Source of the DNA: Clostridium akagii DSM 12554
Lineage (GTDB): Bacteria; Bacillota; Clostridia; Clostridiales; Clostridiaceae
DNA: 64,000 nt
Assembly (NCBI RefSeq): GCF_000686725.1
Contig: NZ_JMLK01000008.1
Coordinates: 186,001 to 250,000 of the forward strand
Reading direction: 5' to 3'
Positions 9,055 through 17,454 of this stretch are shown in pieces (position 1 is the first letter of the stretch; the number at the start of each line of letters is the position of its first letter). Both the position numbers and the translations under genes were made by a program. Below the pieces are notes generated by a model. It made no database searches, had not been told where the DNA came from, and worked only from the letters and a program-made list of their open reading frames with translations.

Positions 9055-10392
9055 TTATACATAATTCCATACAGGACTATTTACCGATGAATCTATTTCT
9101 CTTGCAAAATTCACCGCTCCAACAAAACCGCTAAGTGCATGCTTCCTCTCATGATTATGATCACAAAATGCAACTCCAAGTTTATAAGCTAACGGTCTCT
9201 CCTTTACTCCACCAACTAATATATCCGCACCTCCTTCTAGTATGAATTTTTCTAGTTCATATGGATTGGCATCATCCAAAATAACTGTTCCTTCATTAGT
9301 TATACTTCTGATAACTTCATAATCTTCCTTTTTGCCAGTTTGCGTTCCCACCATAACGGTCTCCATTCCTAAACTTTTAAACTGTCTTATCAATGATATT
9401 GCTTTAAACCCTCCCCCAACATAAATAGCTGCTCTTTTACCTTTTAATCTAGCAAGGTAATATAGCATCTCCTTTTCTATTTTCTTCTCTTCTAAAGCTA
9501 TAAATTCTTTAGCTTTTCTTACTGCATCACCATCACCAATTGCATCAGCAATTTTTAATAGTGAATTTTTAGTATCTTCAATTCCGAAAAAGCTTATATT
9601 AATGCTAGGTATCCCATAAAGTTCTTCCATAGTACTAGCTAAATATCCCATGGATCCAGCACATTGAACAACATTAAGTTTTGCTCTAGGCGCTCTCATT
9701 ATTTCCTCGCATTTTCCGTCTCCAGTAACCTTTGAAACAACATCAATTCCAAGTTTTTTTAAATAATTTGTTACTATCCAAATTTCCCCGGCTAAATTGA
9801 AATCCCCCAAAAGATTAACACCATTAATTATTTCTTCATTTTTTTTCTCACCCATTAAACTTATTATTGCATTACAAGCAGCCCTGTAACCTGTGGATTT
9901 GCTTCCTGCAAATCCTGAAGATTTCACTGGTATTACTCTTATTGAATGCTTTTCTTCAGCCATTTTGCATACTGCGTCTGTGTCATCTCCAATAACTCCG
10001 ACAATACAAGTTGAATATACAAAAATTACTTTGGGATGATGTTTTATAGCAATTTCATCAATTGCAGCTGTTAATTTTTTTTCTCCTCCAAATATGACAT
10101 CCATTTCCCCTAAATCTGTAGAAAAGCTGTTTCTGAATACCTGAGAGCCACTAGTTAAACTACCTCTAATATCCCAGGTATAACTTGAACATCCGATGGG
10201 CCCATGAACAAGATGATAAGCATCTGTTATTGGATTTAAAACAACTCTTGCACCACAGTATACGCAGGCTCTCTGACTTACTGCCCCAGATACACTTTCC
10301 TCATCACATTTTAAGGATGATTTTTTGGTTTTAGAATTGTAGCAAACAAAGTCTTCTCGCTGCTTTATGAGTTCCAATTTTTCGTTTTCCAT
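9055..10392 (-). CDS. nifE: FeMo-co scaffold protein NifE
   Basis: NifE pairs with the NifN module as the scaffold on which FeMo-co precursor matures. The family is homologous to NifD. Visible cysteines for the scaffold cluster are in ACVYCGARVVLNP, GPIGCSSYTWDIR and STCIVGVIGDD; AHGP-type context HLVHGPIGC and FGIEDTKNSL are also typical. The ATG at 10392 was chosen because it follows GGGGGTG by 6 nt, giving 445 residues. A longer in-frame reading from 10473 would run through the stem-loop at 10441-10472 and has no ribosome site. It lies downstream of nifK with a 98-nt gap holding that stem-loop, the largest gap inside the operon. Confidence 0.93.
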   Translation of the reverse strand: MENEKLELIKQREDFVCYNSKTKKSSLKCDEESVSGAVSQRACVYCGARVVLNPITDAYHLVHGPIGCSSYTWDIRGSLTSGSQVFRNSFSTDLGEMDVIFGGEKKLTAAIDEIAIKHHPKVIFVYSTCIVGVIGDDTDAVCKMAEEKHSIRVIPVKSSGFAGSKSTGYRAACNAIISLMGEKKNEEIINGVNLLGDFNLAGEIWIVTNYLKKLGIDVVSKVTGDGKCEEIMRAPRAKLNVVQCAGSMGYLASTMEELYGIPSINISFFGIEDTKNSLLKIADAIGDGDAVRKAKEFIALEEKKIEKEMLYYLARLKGKRAAIYVGGGFKAISLIRQFKSLGMETVMVGTQTGKKEDYEVIRSITNEGTVILDDANPYELEKFILEGGADILVGGVKERPLAYKLGVAFCDHNHERKHALSGFVGAVNFAREIDSSVNSPVWNYV

Positions 10393-10440
10393 AAATTCAC
10401 CCCCAATTTTATTTATTACTAAATTATGTGTATTAAAATT

Positions 10441-10472
10441 TGATTCAGGACCACTGCTACGGTCCTGAATCA
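10441..10472 (-). promoter_or_regulatory. Intra-operon stem-loop between nifK and nifE
   Basis: TGATTCAGGACC (10441-10452) pairs perfectly with GGTCCTGAATCA (10461-10472) around an 8-nt loop. No U-tract follows on the minus strand, so it looks like an mRNA-stabilising or processing hairpin, or a leaky attenuator, that separates the structural genes nifHDK from the assembly genes nifE-NB-V. The role is inference. Confidence 0.75.
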
Positions 10473-10490
10473 TAAGGTCAATATTAAAAA

Positions 10491-11852
10491 TTATCTAACT
10501 AATTCAAAGTCCTCATCAGTACAATCTCTTTCAATTCTATCAAGAAGCACATTGCTTATATTTTCAACTAGTCTTTTTCCACCTTCATAACCTACCACTG
10601 GGTTATAATAGAATCCAAATCTGTCCATTGTAAGAAATCCAAATCTAACAAAAGGGATATCTTCTGCTCTTGCTATAAACTTTCCATGAGTATTTCCTAT
10701 AAGTAAATCAACACCATCATTTTTTATCCATTGTTGAAGTTCAAATAGATCACTGGCAGCCTTAGCGGTACCTTCTACTCCTGCTTTTTCTAGAAGTAAT
10801 TTTATTTCAGTTTCAAATGATTCACCTGGAGTGCCTGTAATTACATACTTTGGAATCATACCTAATTCAAGCACAAATCTAGTTAATGATATAACTACAT
10901 CTGGATCTCCAAATATTGCGACTTTTTTGCCATGAAAATATTGATAACTATCAAGCATCAAATCAACCAGTTGTCCTCTTTCATTTTCAATCTCTTCTGG
11001 CACTTCTTTACCTGTTTCTTTTGTTAATTCAACTAAAAATTCATCTGTAGCTTCTACTCCAATTGGTGTATATAATGTTTTAAATGGAATTTTACATTTC
11101 TTTTCTAAAACTGTAGCTCCATCCTCTGAAGCTGTTTTTCCAATAGCAAAGGTAAATTCAGAATTCCCTGAATCAATAATATCTGCAACCTTTGTACCAC
11201 CTTTAGGGTACATTTCAAATTTCCCTGTCATTGGTGCATCAAGTACCCCATTTGTATCTGGATACATAATAAATGGAATATCCATTATACCCAAAAGCCT
11301 TTTTATTTCTTTCATATCAGCAGGCCCTACAAATCCTGGTATTATATTTATTTTGCCATTTTTCTCTCCACTATTTTTAGGAAGATAATTTACCATACCT
11401 TTAACCATATTGGAAAATCCAGTAACATGGGAACCAACATAACTTGGGGTATTAGCATGAATAATCACTTTACCTTCTGGTACCTCTGAAGTTGAGATAT
11501 AAGTAGGAATATCATCACCAATAGTCTCTGATAAACATGTTGTATGAACTGCAATTATATCTGGGTTATATAATGTGAAAATATTTTTTACAGCTGTTTT
11601 AAAATTAGCTCCTCCACCAAATACACTTGCGCCTTCAGTAAAAGAACTAGTAGATGCCATAATTGGTTCTTTGAACATTCTTGTCAGTTGCATTCTATGA
11701 AATGCACAACATCCTTGTGATCCGTGACTATGTGGAAGACAATTATGAATTCCAAGAGCCGCATACATGGCACCGATAGGTTGACATGTTTTTGCTGGAT
11801 TTATTTTTAATGCCTTTCTTTCTACAATTTTTTTTGGCGTTGCATCTAACAT
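10491..11852 (-). CDS. nifK: Nitrogenase MoFe protein beta subunit
   Basis: This is the beta chain of dinitrogenase; with NifD it holds the P-cluster. The three P-cluster cysteines are Cys23 (NPAKTCQPIGA), Cys48 (HGSQGCCAFHRM) and Cys106 (VHTTCLSETIGDD). The length of 453 residues is short because the N-terminal extension found in Azotobacter NifK (about 50 residues) is missing, as in other clostridia. The ATG at 11852 overlaps the nifD stop codon by one base (TAATG), so translation is coupled and the two chains are made in step. Confidence 0.96.
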   Translation of the reverse strand: MLDATPKKIVERKALKINPAKTCQPIGAMYAALGIHNCLPHSHGSQGCCAFHRMQLTRMFKEPIMASTSSFTEGASVFGGGANFKTAVKNIFTLYNPDIIAVHTTCLSETIGDDIPTYISTSEVPEGKVIIHANTPSYVGSHVTGFSNMVKGMVNYLPKNSGEKNGKINIIPGFVGPADMKEIKRLLGIMDIPFIMYPDTNGVLDAPMTGKFEMYPKGGTKVADIIDSGNSEFTFAIGKTASEDGATVLEKKCKIPFKTLYTPIGVEATDEFLVELTKETGKEVPEEIENERGQLVDLMLDSYQYFHGKKVAIFGDPDVVISLTRFVLELGMIPKYVITGTPGESFETEIKLLLEKAGVEGTAKAASDLFELQQWIKNDGVDLLIGNTHGKFIARAEDIPFVRFGFLTMDRFGFYYNPVVGYEGGKRLVENISNVLLDRIERDCTDEDFELVR

Positions 11853-13465
11853 TATTCTTCACCTCCGACAACTTTTCCCTCTAGCATTGGTTCTGTTTTC
11901 CATGGTGGTGTTACATATTTCCATGCTGGAGTGTAAATACCAGCTTCAAGACCTCTTGCAAATATTAATGCTCCTCTAAATCCTGCATATGGTCCAGTGT
12001 AATCATATGAATGAAGTTGTTTTGATAAAACTCCCATTTTTTGTACCGAATATTTTTCTTTTATACCTGATAAGAACATGTCAGGATTTAATGATTTTAT
12101 TAGTTCATCTATTTCATGGTGATTAAGGTCATCCACCATTATTGCATTTTCATTTAATGTTTTAACCATTCCACCATAATATGCTAGTGGAACTCCTTCA
12201 CTTTTAAGAGCTTCATATCTTTCTGGCGTCATAGTTACACGGTATTTTTCTTCATCTTTTTGAACAGTTAATTGAGGAATATTTTTACTGTCCGCATCCA
12301 ATTTAATGCTAGGAATAACTTCTCTACCTTCATAATCATCACGATGAGCAAACTCAAATCCTGCAACAATTGTTTCTATTCCAAAATCAGCCAGTAGCCT
12401 TTGATAGTGATCCGCTCTTGAACCTCCAACATAAAGCATTGCTTTTTTGCCTTCAAGTTTTTCTTTATAATAAGCAACTTCACCTTCAATTTCAGAAAGT
12501 TCTTCTGCTATAACTGTTTCAGTTCTTTCATAAATGTATGGATCATCAAAACATTTAGCTAAATCTCTTAAAGTTTCAATTGTTGATGTTACTCCAATGA
12601 AATTACCTTTTATCCATGGAATTCCGTATTTAGTTTCCATCATTTCAGCTATATAATTGATTGATCTATGGCACTGTACTACATTTACATCTGCAGTATG
12701 GGCATTTTGAATACTATCAAGATTTGCATCACCACTTAGAGTAGCAACCACATTGTAACCAATTTTTGTTAATATTCTGTCCATTTCCCATGCATCACCA
12801 CCAATGTTGTATTCACCTAAGATGTTCACAGCGTACTTTTTATGTTCTTTATTAGTACCCTTACCGATGATATCTGAAAAAACAACATTATTTGCAATAT
12901 GATGACCGGCTGATTGACTTACGCCTTTGTATCCTTCACAGTTAAATGCCATTACGTCAATTCCATAAAGAGCGGTGGCCTCTGCTGCAACGGCATTTAT
13001 ATCGTCACCTATAAGACCAACAGGACATGTTGCATAAATTCCAATAGCTTTTGGGTGGAATATTTCAACAGCTTCTTTTATTGCTAATGCTAATTTTTTT
13101 GTACCACCAAAAACTATATCTCTATCCTGCATATCAGTTGAAAAGGTATATTCAATAAAGTTTTGACCGCCCTTTTCTAGTTTTGCTTTATTTCTTCTTG
13201 TCCCCCAAGTGTAATAAGCACACCCTATTGGTCCATGAGTTATATGAAGCATATCCTTAATTGGACCCATAACAACGCCTTTACATCCTGCATAACAACA
13301 ACCTCTGCTTGTAATTATTCCTGGAATAGTTCTTACATTCGCTTGAATAACAGGATTTGGTTCTTCTTCAGTTTTTACTACAATATGAGCTTTTCTATTT
13401 TTAAAGGTTTTGGCAGGATATTTTTCTAAAACCCTGTTTATAACTTTTTTCATATCTTTTTCCAT
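11852..13465 (-). CDS. nifD: Nitrogenase MoFe protein alpha subunit
   Basis: This is the alpha chain of dinitrogenase, which carries FeMo-co and reduces N2. P-cluster ligands are Cys56 (SRGCCYAG), Cys82 (GPIGCAYYTW) and Cys147 (ATCPVGLIGDD). FeMo-co ligands are Cys265 (NVVQCHRSINY) and His485 (QLHSYDYTGPY), and the active-site segment SQSAGHHIANN is at 183-193. The 537-residue length includes the roughly 50-residue insertion of clostridial NifD (about 385-430), absent from proteobacterial enzymes. Start choice: two ATGs, at 13465 and 13453 (MEKD-MKKV), are close; the first is given. It follows nifI2 by 25 nt. Confidence 0.96.
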   Translation of the reverse strand: MEKDMKKVINRVLEKYPAKTFKNRKAHIVVKTEEEPNPVIQANVRTIPGIITSRGCCYAGCKGVVMGPIKDMLHITHGPIGCAYYTWGTRRNKAKLEKGGQNFIEYTFSTDMQDRDIVFGGTKKLALAIKEAVEIFHPKAIGIYATCPVGLIGDDINAVAAEATALYGIDVMAFNCEGYKGVSQSAGHHIANNVVFSDIIGKGTNKEHKKYAVNILGEYNIGGDAWEMDRILTKIGYNVVATLSGDANLDSIQNAHTADVNVVQCHRSINYIAEMMETKYGIPWIKGNFIGVTSTIETLRDLAKCFDDPYIYERTETVIAEELSEIEGEVAYYKEKLEGKKAMLYVGGSRADHYQRLLADFGIETIVAGFEFAHRDDYEGREVIPSIKLDADSKNIPQLTVQKDEEKYRVTMTPERYEALKSEGVPLAYYGGMVKTLNENAIMVDDLNHHEIDELIKSLNPDMFLSGIKEKYSVQKMGVLSKQLHSYDYTGPYAGFRGALIFARGLEAGIYTPAWKYVTPPWKTEPMLEGKVVGGEE

Positions 13466-13490
13466 ATTTATTCATTCACCTCTTTTTATT

Positions 13491-13874
13491 TTATAGAGCT
13501 GCAGTCCCTGTTTCTGCGGTTCTTACTCTTACGACATCAGTTACGTTAGTCACGAAAATTTTACCGTCTCCAGGACTATTCGTTCTGTTAGCATCAATGA
13601 TTGTATTAACTACCTTTTGTACATCCTCATCTTTTACTAGAACGGTCACCAATCTTTTAACAACAAGTCTATGAATTTCTGATATTTCTTCAATAGCAGT
13701 GTTACTAAATATAGTACCCTCTGATATTGCTTCGTCAATTACGGAAAAATCAACTTTTTTCTTTCCTCGACCAAGTACTTTTCTACAAGTTAAAGAGGAA
13801 AATCCCTCTTTAAGAAGGGCATTCTTTGTCTTACTAATCATATTCATTCTAATTATTGCAGTAACTTCTTTCAT
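13491..13874 (-). CDS. nifI2: PII-like nitrogenase regulator NifI2
   Basis: NifI2 works with NifI1 as a complex that binds dinitrogenase and switches it off when ammonium is present, relieved by 2-oxoglutarate (established in methanogens and other nifI carriers). The protein is 127 residues. PII features are the N-terminal beta strand VTAIIRMNMISKTKNALLKEG, the GRGKKKVDF start of the T-loop, the nucleotide-loop-like VLVKDEDVQKVVNTII, and the C-terminal signature GDGKIFVTNVTDVVRVRT. The longer T-loop region and the second position in the pair identify it as NifI2. It has a 16-nt gap from nifI1. Confidence 0.92.
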   Translation of the reverse strand: MKEVTAIIRMNMISKTKNALLKEGFSSLTCRKVLGRGKKKVDFSVIDEAISEGTIFSNTAIEEISEIHRLVVKRLVTVLVKDEDVQKVVNTIIDANRTNSPGDGKIFVTNVTDVVRVRTAETGTAAL

Positions 13875-13890
13875 AATTAACCCCTCCTAC

Positions 13891-14217
13891 CTATAGTTCA
13901 CTTGAACCTGAGCTTATTGTATATGCTTCTTCTACTGATGTTACAAATATTTTTCCATCCCCAAAAGCACCTTTTTCTCCCGTTTTAGCATTTCTCATTA
14001 TGATGCTTATAACATCATCCTTATCTTCATCTTTTACAACAAGCATAAGCATTTCTTTAGAAATCTCATCATAATGTACATCCCCAACTTTTACGCCTCT
14101 TTGTTTACCTCTACCTACTACATCATATTTTGTAACTGCTGGAAAACCTGCATCACAGAGTTCTGAAAGTACTATGCCAACTTTTTCAGGTCTAATAATA
14201 GATTTTATCATTAACAT
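13891..14217 (-). CDS. nifI1: PII-like nitrogenase regulator NifI1
   Basis: This 108-residue PII-family protein is the first of the nifI pair. The N-terminus MLMIKSIIRPEKVGIVLSEL matches the PII fold. The T-loop region GRGKQRGVKVGDVHYDEISK and the C-terminal signature GAFGDGKIFVTSVEEAYTI are present, while the uridylylated tyrosine context of GlnB is not. With NifI2 it gives post-translational shut-off of nitrogenase. It lies 53 nt downstream of nifH and upstream of nifI2, the order usual in clostridia and methanogens. Confidence 0.92.
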   Translation of the reverse strand: MLMIKSIIRPEKVGIVLSELCDAGFPAVTKYDVVGRGKQRGVKVGDVHYDEISKEMLMLVVKDEDKDDVISIIMRNAKTGEKGAFGDGKIFVTSVEEAYTISSGSSEL

Positions 14218-14270
14218 TAAAATAACCTCCCAAGGTTTATTACTTTTGATTTTTTTACCATAATTATTTT

Positions 14271-15143
<873 letters not shown>

Positions 15144-15151
15144 TTAAAAGC

Positions 15152-15180
15152 AATATATCATTGTTTAATAACAAATGCAA
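15152..15180 (-). promoter_or_regulatory. Candidate nifH promoter
   Basis: On the minus strand TTGCAT (15180-15175) and TATATT (15157-15152) are separated by exactly 17 nt, giving a leader of about 50 nt before nifH. The spacer contains the inverted repeat TTGTT-TAAT-AACAA (15161-15174), well placed for a repressor. No GG-N10-GC sigma-54 element is seen. Confidence 0.55.
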
Positions 15181-15340
15181 TGTATTTTTATTAATTATAT
15201 ATATTTATTCAATATTTAATGATAATATTATAAAATTATTATTATTATATTGATAATTTAATTAAATGATATTATGTTTTCTTGTATCATTTAGTTTCGT
15301 AGTGTCTTGTTCACTTTATTTTAGTTGTGTTATATAATTT

Positions 15341-15359
15341 TACAAAACTAAGTTATGTA
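15341..15359. promoter_or_regulatory. Near-palindrome, candidate operator
   Basis: TACAAAAC-TAA-GTTATGTA is an inverted repeat with one mismatched pair. Related half-sites (ACAAAAC, CAAAACAT) occur before the ECF operon (16603-16624) and modA (21265-21321), so it may be the binding site of one of the two helix-turn-helix/binding-protein regulators. Confidence 0.4.
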
Positions 15360-15560
15360 GCTTTATACTATGTGATGTTTAGTAATACTTCATTTAATAT
15401 GTTATTATAATCATTGTATTTTAATGATTTTTATATTAATATTACATTATATTATTAAATTCATAATAATAAGTAAAATTTTAATATGGATTAATTGATT
15501 AATTCATATTTTCAGCAATTATTTTTTATATTATTACTGCTTTTGGAAAGGAGACCTATT

Positions 15561-16526
15561 ATGTTAGAAGACACAGCTTTAACCCCACAAGAAGTAGCAG
15601 ACATACTTAAAATAGCTAAAAACACAGTATATGAATTAATAAAACGTGGAGAGCTTAACGGTTACAAAGTTGGTAAAAAAATCCGAGTTGATTTTAAAGA
15701 TATTCAAGATTATAGAGATAGAGCTAAAAATAAAAATACCTATAACCCAAATATTTCAGAAAATAATATTCCAACATCCTTAGAATTGCCACAGCTTATT
15801 CTAGATGATTTAAATTCCGATAATACTTTTGTTATTTGTGGTCAAGATGTACTCCTAGATATATTAGCCTCTTATTTAGAACTCCATCCTTTTGGTGTAC
15901 GTACTCTTCGCTCATACACTGGAAGCTATAATGGATTAATGGCTCTTTATCTTGGAAAAATTCAAGTGGCAACGTCCCATCTTTGGGATGGGGATTCGGG
16001 GGAATATAATATTCCTTTTGTACGAAGATTACTGCCTGGAATTCCAACGGTAATAATTCACCTTGCCTGTAGAATGCAAGGATTTTACGTAGCTAAAGGT
16101 AATCCCAAAAATATTACTAGTTGGGAAGACTTAAAAAGACCTGATATTACTATGGTCAATAGAGAAAAGGGCTGTGGAACTAGGATTCTTCTTGATGAAC
16201 ATTTACGGCTTTTAGGAATTGATTCAAGCTCTATAAAAGGCTATAATATGGAATGTTTTACTCATCTTACAGTAGCTAGCACTGTAGCTAGGGGAAAAAC
16301 CGATGTAGCCCTTGGAAATGAAAAAACAGGACTTCAAGTAGGTAATGTAGATTTTATACCACTTCAAAAAGAAAGGTACGAATTAGTTATAAAAAAGAAA
16401 GATTTAAATAATCCACCTTTTAAAGCTATTATTGAAATTATTCGTTCAGAAGCTTTTAGAAATGAACTTATTGGGATAGGAGGATATGACCTTAGTGAAA
16501 CAGGTAATATTATAGCTGAACTTTAG
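15561..16526 (+). CDS. Excisionase-type HTH plus PBP-like sensor regulator (copy 1)
   Basis: This is a one-component regulator. Residues 1-50 form an excisionase/MerR-like helix-turn-helix (TALTPQEVADILKIAKNTVY then KVGKKIRVDFKDI). After a linker, residues of about 85-321 form a PBP_like domain resembling molybdate/tungstate-type binding proteins (FVICGQDVLLDIL, LRSYTGSYNGL, ATSHLWDGDSGEYN, GTRILLDEHLRLLG, VALGNEKTG). It has no signal peptide, so it senses in the cytoplasm. ATG 15561 lies 7 nt after GGAAAGGAG and gives 321 residues, exactly the length of the paralogue at 20099. Divergent to nifH and upstream of an ECF transporter. Sensing of molybdate or tungstate is plausible from family and context but unproven. 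Confidence 0.82.
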   Translation: MLEDTALTPQEVADILKIAKNTVYELIKRGELNGYKVGKKIRVDFKDIQDYRDRAKNKNTYNPNISENNIPTSLELPQLILDDLNSDNTFVICGQDVLLDILASYLELHPFGVRTLRSYTGSYNGLMALYLGKIQVATSHLWDGDSGEYNIPFVRRLLPGIPTVIIHLACRMQGFYVAKGNPKNITSWEDLKRPDITMVNREKGCGTRILLDEHLRLLGIDSSSIKGYNMECFTHLTVASTVARGKTDVALGNEKTGLQVGNVDFIPLQKERYELVIKKKDLNNPPFKAIIEIIRSEAFRNELIGIGGYDLSETGNIIAEL

Positions 16527-16602
16527 CTATAATATGGTTTCAAACCATTCCCTTATCGCAATTTAATTTTCATCCATATACAATGTATTGATATTATTAG
16601 TT

Positions 16603-16624
16603 TACAAAACATATATGTTAAGTA
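16603..16624. promoter_or_regulatory. Palindrome before the ECF transporter, candidate operator
   Basis: A 22-bp inverted repeat has arms TACAAAAC and GTTAAGTA and a perfect 12-bp core, AACATATATGTT (16608-16619). It lies 42 bp before the ECF S-component start. It shares half-sites with 15341-15359 and the modA leader. Confidence 0.45.
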
Positions 16625-16665
16625 TATAATTATTTATAACATATATTATAAAAGGAGTGATCCAT

Positions 16666-17343
16666 TTGAAATTTATTAAAGACTTCTTATCCTCTGTAGC
16701 TGCTTGGCAAGGAATTGTATCAATTATCATCGCTATCATAGCTTCATTATTTTTATTTGCACGAGGAAAAGGCAAAAAAACTTTATCTACTCGTAGTGTT
16801 GTAGCAATAGGTGTGGGTGCTGCACTATATGGAGCATTATCCATAATATCTATACCTGTAGGCCCTAATACTTCATTTAGGATAGCTGTTGCGCTATTAC
16901 CTATTTTAGGAGCAATATTTGGCCCAATCGTAGGTTTTTTAGCTGGATTTATTGGTCATGCTTTAAATGATGCTTTTACTAATGGTTCTGTTTGGTGGAG
17001 TTGGGTTTTCCTCTCTGCATCCATAGGTCTTTTTTCCGGTTTTATCACTTTTGATAAAGGTTTTGATGTACTGTCGGGAAAAATATCAAAAAAACATATT
17101 GCAAAACTTTATATTCTAGCAATTATAGGAATGGTAGTTGGAGATATTATTGCTTATGCAGGAGATGTGTTCTTCTACGGCGAATCTACAACAAAGGAAT
17201 TATTACAAGTCACCCTAGCAAGTGTTTCAAATTTAGTCGTAATTGCTGTAATAGGAATACCTGTAACAATTGCAATTGCTAAGGCAAGAAGTAAAAATAA
17301 TAATCTTGAAATTGATAAAGAATCTGATGCAAAAATAGATTAG
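16666..17343 (+). CDS. ECF transporter S component (UPF0397-like)
   Basis: This membrane protein is the substrate-binding S subunit of an energy-coupling factor importer. Its 225 residues contain about six helices, and the stretches VVAIGVGAALYGALSI, FGPIVGFLAGFIGHALNDAF and WWSWVFLSASIGLFSGF resemble the UPF0397 S-component group, whose substrates are not firmly known. TTG at 16666 was chosen (8 nt after AAAGGAG); a GTG at 16657 lies inside that ribosome site. It is followed by ATPase and T-subunit genes on the same strand. Location between two sensor paralogues and next to nif and mod suggests a substrate useful to nitrogen fixation or molybdenum metabolism, but this is inference. Confidence 0.8.
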   Translation: MKFIKDFLSSVAAWQGIVSIIIAIIASLFLFARGKGKKTLSTRSVVAIGVGAALYGALSIISIPVGPNTSFRIAVALLPILGAIFGPIVGFLAGFIGHALNDAFTNGSVWWSWVFLSASIGLFSGFITFDKGFDVLSGKISKKHIAKLYILAIIGMVVGDIIAYAGDVFFYGESTTKELLQVTLASVSNLVVIAVIGIPVTIAIAKARSKNNNLEIDKESDAKID

Positions 17344-17369
17344 TTTTAAAACAGTTTTTCAAGTTGTAT

Positions 17370-17434
17370 AGGCATCTTAGCTAAAACCTCCAAAATACTA
17401 ACTTGTTATTTTTTTCATGATGACTAAGATGCCT
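17370..17434. repeat. Hairpin repeat element, copy 2 (65 bp)
   Basis: AGGCATCTTAG (17370-17380) and CTAAGATGCCT (17424-17434) are perfect inverted ends. In the reverse orientation its core reads AAAAAAATAACAAGTTAGTA, like copy 1. It lies between the ECF S and ATPase genes, 6 nt before the ribosome site of the latter. Confidence 0.75.
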
Positions 17435-17454
17435 AAATAGAAAGGAGCTCTAAT

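Noticed and set aside
10441-10472. Rho-independent terminator between nifK and nifE
   Set aside because: The stem has no U-run after it on the transcribed strand, and essential co-operonic genes follow.
10393-10473. N-terminal extension of NifE by 28 residues
   Set aside because: The extra codons run through the stem-loop, have no ribosome site and do not resemble NifE; ATG 10392 has an ideal site.
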